Shown here piece after piece: positions 60,385-64,000 of a DNA stretch of 64,000 nucleotides. The position numbers and the translations under genes are program-made. Source of the DNA: CAMYLY01 sp036397755 (lineage in GTDB: Bacteria; Gemmatimonadota; Gemmatimonadetes; Gemmatimonadales; GWC2-71-9); NCBI GenBank assembly GCA_036397755.1, contig DASWII010000059.1:17189-81188 (forward strand). Direction: 5' to 3'. The number at the start of each line of letters is the position of its first letter. The stretch's first letter is position 1. The notes under the pieces were generated by a model, which was given only the letters and a program-made list of their open reading frames with translations, did no database searches and had not been told where the DNA came from.

Positions 60385-60926
60385 CGCGCGCGCTCCAAGG
60401 AAGCGAGATACCGCTCGACGAGCCGTCGATCGGCGTCAACGTTCATCTGCTCCCCCACGAGCTTGGTCGCGGCGGCGAGCACCAGGTCCACGGCCTCCTG
60501 GCGCAACTCGGCGATGGCGTGCTCACGCTCGCCGGCAATATCCTGCTTCGCCCGGTCCACAAGTTGCTGCTGTTCGTCCCGCGCTTTGGCGAGCAGCTGC
60601 TCGCGTTCTTTCTGCGCGAGGGACTTCGCCTCGTTCAGAAACGCCTGCGCTTCGTCCTTGGCGGACGCCAACAACCGCCGATGGTCCTCCAGCGCCTTCT
60701 GGGCCTCGACATTCGCGCGTTCCGCCGCTTCGAGTTGCTTGGCAATCTTCTTCTCGCGCTCCACCGTGAGCCGCAGGATCGGCGGAAACGCGTATTTCCG
60801 CAATAGCAGGAAGAGCGCACCGAATACCAACCACGTCCAGATGATGAGGCCGGGCTCGAGCGCGAACGGTCCGCCCAACCCACCCGCACCCTCTTCGGCC
60901 AGCAATATCAGGGCAAACAGTGGCAT
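60381..60926 (-). CDS. atpF: ATP synthase b subunit
   Basis: A 181-residue b subunit, part of the peripheral stalk. A single N-terminal membrane helix (about 27-46, WTWLVFGALFLLLRKYAFPP) is followed by a long charged coiled coil (about 50-170) rich in Glu, Lys, Arg and Ala. I start at ATG 60926 (PLFALILLAEEG), seven bases after the atpE stop; a longer in-frame start exists 30 bases upstream but overlaps atpE. Confidence 0.94.
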   Translation of the reverse strand: MPLFALILLAEEGAGGLGGPFALEPGLIIWTWLVFGALFLLLRKYAFPPILRLTVEREKKIAKQLEAAERANVEAQKALEDHRRLLASAKDEAQAFLNEAKSLAQKEREQLLAKARDEQQQLVDRAKQDIAGEREHAIAELRQEAVDLVLAAATKLVGEQMNVDADRRLVERYLASLERAR

Positions 60927-60933
60927 AAGAGGA

Positions 60934-61200
60934 TCAGCCGACGATCTTGCCAACAAACGCCATGATAACCGCGATGATCGTGGCTCCCTCCATGAGGAAC
61001 GCGATCAACAGCGCCGTACCGCGAATGTCGTTCGCTGCTTCCGGCTGGCGCGCAATCGCCTCGGCGGCCTGGCCACCGATTCGACCCAACCCGACACCCG
61101 CGCCGACGAGCGCCAGGCCGATACCCAGCCCCACGCCGAGCACCGAATAGTCCGCGACTACCGGCTGTGCCTGCAGCAGGAGATTCAACATGTTCAGCAT
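60934..61200 (-). CDS. atpE: ATP synthase c subunit
   Basis: An 88-residue ring subunit with two membrane helices. The second carries the ion-binding glutamate in IAFLMEGATII; the polar loop is GRIGGQAAEAIARQPE. There is no Gln in helix 1 and no Ser/Thr after the glutamate, so the sodium motif is absent and proton coupling is expected. ATG 61200 has GAGGAG five bases upstream; the neighbouring GTG two codons earlier is less likely. The leading short hydrophobic extension is usual. Confidence 0.94.
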   Translation of the reverse strand: MLNMLNLLLQAQPVVADYSVLGVGLGIGLALVGAGVGLGRIGGQAAEAIARQPEAANDIRGTALLIAFLMEGATIIAVIMAFVGKIVG

Positions 61201-61372
61201 TGCCACTCCTCAGATCGTGGGGAGATCATCGTTGTCGTCGCGCCAGCTGCGCCATGGGCCGCCTCTCCCGAGCGACCCGGCGCGCCATCCCGCCAACGGT
61301 CTCGTCGACCAGCGGGTCTCCCCGGCCATCCGGCCAGGTACCTTGCGGGAGGAACGCGGCGCCAGAACCTCC

Positions 61373-61412
61373 CCTCCTACACTCCTACTCTCCTACTCTC
61401 CTACTCTCCTCA
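61373..61412 (-). repeat. Five-copy 8-bp tandem repeat between atpB and atpE
   Basis: Five consecutive 8-base units of the TCTCCTAC type (plus-strand CCTCCTAC, ACTCCTAC, TCTCCTAC twice, TCTCCTCA) directly after atpB, the last overlapping the atpB stop. In the mRNA direction the run is (GTAGGAGA), i.e. a purine-rich stretch holding five GGAG sequences, about 170 bases before atpE. The remaining 170 bases of the gap contain no gene I can see. A slippage-made repeat or a ribosome-loading/RNase-protection element are both possible. Confidence 0.8.
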
Positions 61413-62306
61413 ATGGGCGTGCTGGTTCACGCCGATCAGTACCGCCGTAATCAGCGTGAACACATAGGCCTGCACGAACGCAACGACCAGTTCCAGCACC
61501 ATGATCGCCAGCACCATCGCCGCCGACGCACCGCCGATCGCCCACCGCCACGTCTCCACGTGACCGAACAGGAAGATCATGCCAAACAGCGCGAGGATCG
61601 CGAAGTGTCCGGCCGTCATGTTGCCGAAGAGTCGGACGCACAACGCGAGCGGCTTGACCAGTTTGCCGAGCAGTTCGATCGGCCCCAGCATCACCGATAG
61701 GACGACGGCCCCAGCACCACTCATCCCCGGTACGACCGGGAAGATGGTGTGCATATAGCCCTTGAATCCCAGCTTCAGCATCCCGCTGACCTCGATGACC
61801 ACAAGGGATAGCAGGGCCAGGCCTGCGGTGACCGCGACATTGCCGGTCGGGGTCGCGCCCCAGGGGACCAATCCCAGCAGGTTGCAGTACAGAATGAAGA
61901 AGAAGAGCGCCATGATGTACGGCGCGAACCTGGCGCCGTCGTGCCCGATCGAGTTGATCGCGATATCGTCCCGAACCCACAGCGCGATCCCCTCCAGGGC
62001 GTTCGCCACCCCCTTCGGCGCGCGCTCCCCGGCACGCTGCTTTTCGAGACGGCGACCCGTCCACCACATTGTCACGAACACGAGGAACGCTGCGAGGATC
62101 ATGTACACGACGTGCTTGGTGGGCGTGAGGTTGAATTCGATCGGCCCCAGGTGCATGTCCGGGAAGATCTTGCCCCAGGTTACATGAAACAGCGGGCTGA
62201 AATCGAGTCCATACGCGTCCGCGGTGTGATGCATCAGGAGTTCCCCGACGTCCACCCCCTGCTCGGCCGCGGCCGTTCCGACTGCTTCTGCGTGATCTTG
62301 TATCAT
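61410..62306 (-). CDS. atpB: ATP synthase a subunit
   Basis: A 298-residue a subunit with six or so membrane helices. The ion-path arginine is in KPLALCVRLFGNMTAGH, followed by AMVLAIMVLELVVAFVQAYVFTLI, which holds the glutamine/glutamate half-channel residues. The N-terminal 75 residues hold the first helix after a polar start. Its start overlaps the atpI-like gene by four bases. With the c-subunit it forms the proton path. Confidence 0.95.
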   Translation of the reverse strand: MIQDHAEAVGTAAAEQGVDVGELLMHHTADAYGLDFSPLFHVTWGKIFPDMHLGPIEFNLTPTKHVVYMILAAFLVFVTMWWTGRRLEKQRAGERAPKGVANALEGIALWVRDDIAINSIGHDGARFAPYIMALFFFILYCNLLGLVPWGATPTGNVAVTAGLALLSLVVIEVSGMLKLGFKGYMHTIFPVVPGMSGAGAVVLSVMLGPIELLGKLVKPLALCVRLFGNMTAGHFAILALFGMIFLFGHVETWRWAIGGASAAMVLAIMVLELVVAFVQAYVFTLITAVLIGVNQHAH

Positions 62307-62656
62307 CCCAGTCGTTTGCGCAGCAAGTTCATTTCAGTTGCCATGAGCGGGAGCAGCACTCCCAAGTACGCGATCGCCGTCGGCAGCGCCGGAAACAGGC
62401 TCTCCTTCGTGAGCACGGCCAGGGCAAACACCACGACCCCAGCCAGGCGAAGCGCCATCCCGCCCACCCAGCGCAGCATCAGCTTCCCGAACGGTGCGTC
62501 GAGCGCCGATCGCAGCAGTGCGACTGCCAGCACATGAAGTACCGTCGCGAGCCCGCCGAACACCAAGCCCGGAGGCACCCCAACCCAACCCCACGCGATC
62601 CAGAGCACGCCAGTGACCGCCGCTGTCAGGAGCAGTCCGACCGCGGCATCCCTCAC
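62303..62656 (-). CDS. ATP synthase-associated membrane protein AtpI-like
   Basis: A 117-residue protein with about four membrane helices and a basic end (EMNLLRKRLG). Its place between atpZ and atpB, with four-base overlaps at both ends, makes an AtpI/subunit I assembly factor the natural call; sequence alone would not identify it. AtpI helps c-ring assembly or magnesium supply in studied bacteria. GTG start. Confidence 0.7.
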   Translation of the reverse strand: MRDAAVGLLLTAAVTGVLWIAWGWVGVPPGLVFGGLATVLHVLAVALLRSALDAPFGKLMLRWVGGMALRLAGVVVFALAVLTKESLFPALPTAIAYLGVLLPLMATEMNLLRKRLG

Positions 62657-62904
62657 GACGGTGCTCCATCGCCGTCATCGTCGTGCTCTTCTCCGTCGAT
62701 CAGACTCCGATAGATGCTGACCGTGGCCAGCGTCGCCCCGCTCAGCGCCCCGATGATCATGAACAACGGCAGCGTCCCGAGCCACCGGTCCAGCAACCAA
62801 CCGATGCCGACGGACGTCAATACGCTCGCAGCGAACATGCAGCCCAGCCCCGACAGTCGGTAGGCCTGCTGCAGATTGCTTTGAGACTGGCTTCCGGGGC
62901 CCAT
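62653..62904 (-). CDS. atpZ: ATP synthase protein AtpZ/AtpI family
   Basis: An 83-residue protein with two membrane helices (about 17-36 and 42-62) and an acidic C-terminal tail EEHDDDGDGAPS. It matches the small AtpZ (PF09527) pattern, with LSGLGCMFAASVLTSVGIGWLLDRWLGT; the double-helix pair with a GWxxDR-type link is the recurring feature. Start ATG 62904 is chosen over a further in-frame start because it leads straight into the conserved part. First gene of the ATP synthase run, so the promoter should lie in the gap to moxR. Confidence 0.85.
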   Translation of the reverse strand: MGPGSQSQSNLQQAYRLSGLGCMFAASVLTSVGIGWLLDRWLGTLPLFMIIGALSGATLATVSIYRSLIDGEEHDDDGDGAPS

Positions 62905-63063
62905 AGGCGCTCGGAAAATCACCCCGTGCGAGGGGATTCGCAAGCGAACTCGCTATGGCCTAGCGGGCTCCGAAACTCTAGGATTACAGGGTTCCCGCAC
63001 GGGGAACCTGCGAACCTCGTGGGGGTGAAACAACCCCCTGTTGGTCAGACACGTGGAGGGAAT
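62905..63063. promoter_or_regulatory. Divergent region with two hairpins before moxR
   Basis: 159 bases between atpZ and moxR. Two stem-loops lie on the moxR side: GGTTCCC-GCACG-GGGAACC (62990-63008, 7 bp) and GGGGGT-GAAACA-ACCCCC (63021-63038, 6 bp), the second 25 bases before the GTG, whose ribosome site GGAGGG is free just after. They could be leader structures. No known riboswitch core was recognised; the atp and moxR promoters are presumably also here. Confidence 0.4.
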
Positions 63064-64000
63064 GTGAGCGCACAGGCGGTGACGCAGGCCCGAGAAACGC
63101 AGGCTACCGAGTTGCTGGAGCGGCTCGCGGGCGCCCGCACGAGGTTGCTCGAGCAGGTGCGCCAGCGAATTGTGGGACAGGAAGAGGTCCTCGAGGGCAT
63201 CCTGACCGCATTGGTATCCGGCGGCCATGCGTTGCTGGTGGGGGTTCCTGGCCTGGGGAAGACCCTCATGGTGTCCACCATCGCCGAGGCTTTGCGACTT
63301 CAATTCGCGCGTATTCAGTTCACGCCCGACCTCATGCCGAGCGACATCACGGGCACCGAAGTGCTGGAGGAGGACCATGGAACCGGCAAGCGGAGCTTCC
63401 GGTTCGTGAAGGGGCCCATCTTCGCCAATATCGTATTGGCTGACGAGGTCAACCGCACACCGCCCAAGACACAGGCCGCATTGCTCCAGGCCATGCAGGA
63501 GCATGAGGTGACGGCGGCGGGTGAGACCTATCCGCTTCCCGAGCCCTTCTTCGTGCTGGCGACGCAGAACCCGATCGAGCAGGAGGGTACGTACCCGCTG
63601 CCTGAAGCACAGCTCGACCGATTCATGCTGGAGCTGCGGATCGGCTATCCCACGCGCGAGGAAGAGGAACGGGTGGCGCAGCAGACGACGGGTGCGGAGG
63701 AGCCGCAGATCCGTGCGGTTCTGGGCGGTGAAGAGCTGGTGCATCTGCAGAAGCTGATCCGGCGCGTTCCGGCGCCGCCTTCGCTGGTTAGTTATGCGGT
63801 GCGGCTGGCGCGTTCGACGCGGCCGGACGATGCGGAATCGCCGGACGTGATGCGGCGCTACGTGAGCTGGGGAGCAGGCCCGCGCGCGTCGCAGTATCTG
63901 GTGCTGGGTGCGAAGGCGCGGGCAGCGATGTCGGGCCGGGGTGTGCCCAACTTCGATGATGTGCGCGCGGTTGCGCCATCGGTGTTGCGTCACCGGGTGG
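63064..64000 (+). CDS. MoxR-family AAA+ ATPase (partial)
   Basis: The first 312 codons of a MoxR ATPase; the end lies beyond the window. After a 38-residue lead come the AAA+ elements: QRIVGQEEVLEGILTAL, Walker A GVPGLGKTL, PSDITGTEVLEE, Walker B VLADEVNRTPPKTQAALLQAM, sensor VLATQNPIEQEGTYPLPEAQLDRF and the sensor 2/arginine region starting to appear. GTG 63064 has GGAGGG six bases upstream. MoxR proteins act as chaperones for von Willebrand-type or metalloenzyme clients, with DUF58/VWA genes normally following; those are outside the window. Confidence 0.9.
   Translation, partial: MSAQAVTQARETQATELLERLAGARTRLLEQVRQRIVGQEEVLEGILTALVSGGHALLVGVPGLGKTLMVSTIAEALRLQFARIQFTPDLMPSDITGTEVLEEDHGTGKRSFRFVKGPIFANIVLADEVNRTPPKTQAALLQAMQEHEVTAAGETYPLPEPFFVLATQNPIEQEGTYPLPEAQLDRFMLELRIGYPTREEEERVAQQTTGAEEPQIRAVLGGEELVHLQKLIRRVPAPPSLVSYAVRLARSTRPDDAESPDVMRRYVSWGAGPRASQYLVLGAKARAAMSGRGVPNFDDVRAVAPSVLRHRV

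Noticed and set aside
1..64000. tRNA, rRNA, CRISPR, insertion sequence or prophage
   Set aside because: I looked for conserved tRNA arms, rRNA cores, spaced direct repeats, and transposase or integrase motifs and found none I could support.

Overview
The window is a gene-dense, GC-rich bacterial chromosome segment. It has many GTG starts, Shine-Dalgarno sequences close to AGGAGG, 4-bp ATGA/GTGA overlaps, and no gap above 300 bases. Gene content fits an aerobic, respiring, probably diderm (outer-membrane-type beta-barrel protein, Mo-cofactor genes) heterotroph using menaquinone: late quinone genes ubiE-D-A-X, an ETF/ETF-quinone oxidoreductase operon, an F-type ATP synthase with a proton-type c subunit, and acyl-CoA metabolism. 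A Gemmatimonadota-like organism is my best guess, from gene order and protein style; it is an inference. I saw no tRNA, rRNA, CRISPR array, transposase, integrase or phage gene, so this looks like vertically inherited core chromosome with a few odd accessory operons.

Layout. 1-2.9 kb: end of trpE, an FHA-GAF-adenylate cyclase, then maf and dtd converging on it. 2.9-6.2 kb: glmS and glmM (amino-sugar supply for the wall). 6.2-14.7 kb, plus strand: a Cys/Met-metabolism PLP enzyme, an M48 protease, then a tightly overlapping run purD-mutM-ATP-grasp ligase-zinc-ribbon metallopeptidase-Cho-like nuclease-CaCA antiporter. 14.7-19.1 kb, minus strand: a phosphodiesterase and the quinone genes, with an unrecognised 49-codon basic ORF coupled between ubiA and ubiX. 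19.1-22.4 kb, plus strand: an ECF sigma operon with a membrane regulator candidate, a polytopic membrane protein and a secreted LiaF-like protein. 22.4-28.7 kb: DUF62 enzyme, Mrp, NrnA, an AGCS symporter with a large inserted loop, and guaB. 28.8-32.9 kb: small unknown protein, a three-SH3 secreted protein, an outer-membrane protein, mobA and moeA. 32.9-36.3 kb: etfB-etfA-ETF-QO. 36.4-41.5 kb: corA, CDGSH protein, polX, ligA. 41.5-49.6 kb: a GMC oxidoreductase with its small partner, glutaryl-CoA-type dehydrogenase, phosphoesterase, NAD-isocitrate-type dehydrogenase, lipoprotein, enoyl-CoA hydratase and a defective-looking SDR. 49.7-56.5 kb: cstA, then a minus-strand run of ferredoxin, cupin, sugar nucleotidyltransferase, YtxJ-like protein, LeuA-like enzyme, a miniature DUF885-like protein, a small Cys-Cys-tailed protein and an ArsA-type ATPase. 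56.7-58.8 kb: TPM protein, degenerate nucleotidyltransferase-like protein and LemA. 58.9-64 kb: a beta-hydroxyacid dehydrogenase, the ATP synthase genes atpZ-atpI-atpB-atpE-atpF-atpH without the F1 catalytic genes, and the start of a MoxR ATPase.

The best candidates for something undescribed are: the LeuA-like / mini-DUF885 / Cys-Cys tail / ArsA operon; the ATP-grasp plus four-zinc-ribbon metallopeptidase pair; the ECF operon with a LiaF-like secreted protein; the small basic ORF between ubiA and ubiX; an ETF-QO lacking one of its four cluster cysteines; and an SDR that lacks both a normal start codon and its catalytic tyrosine.
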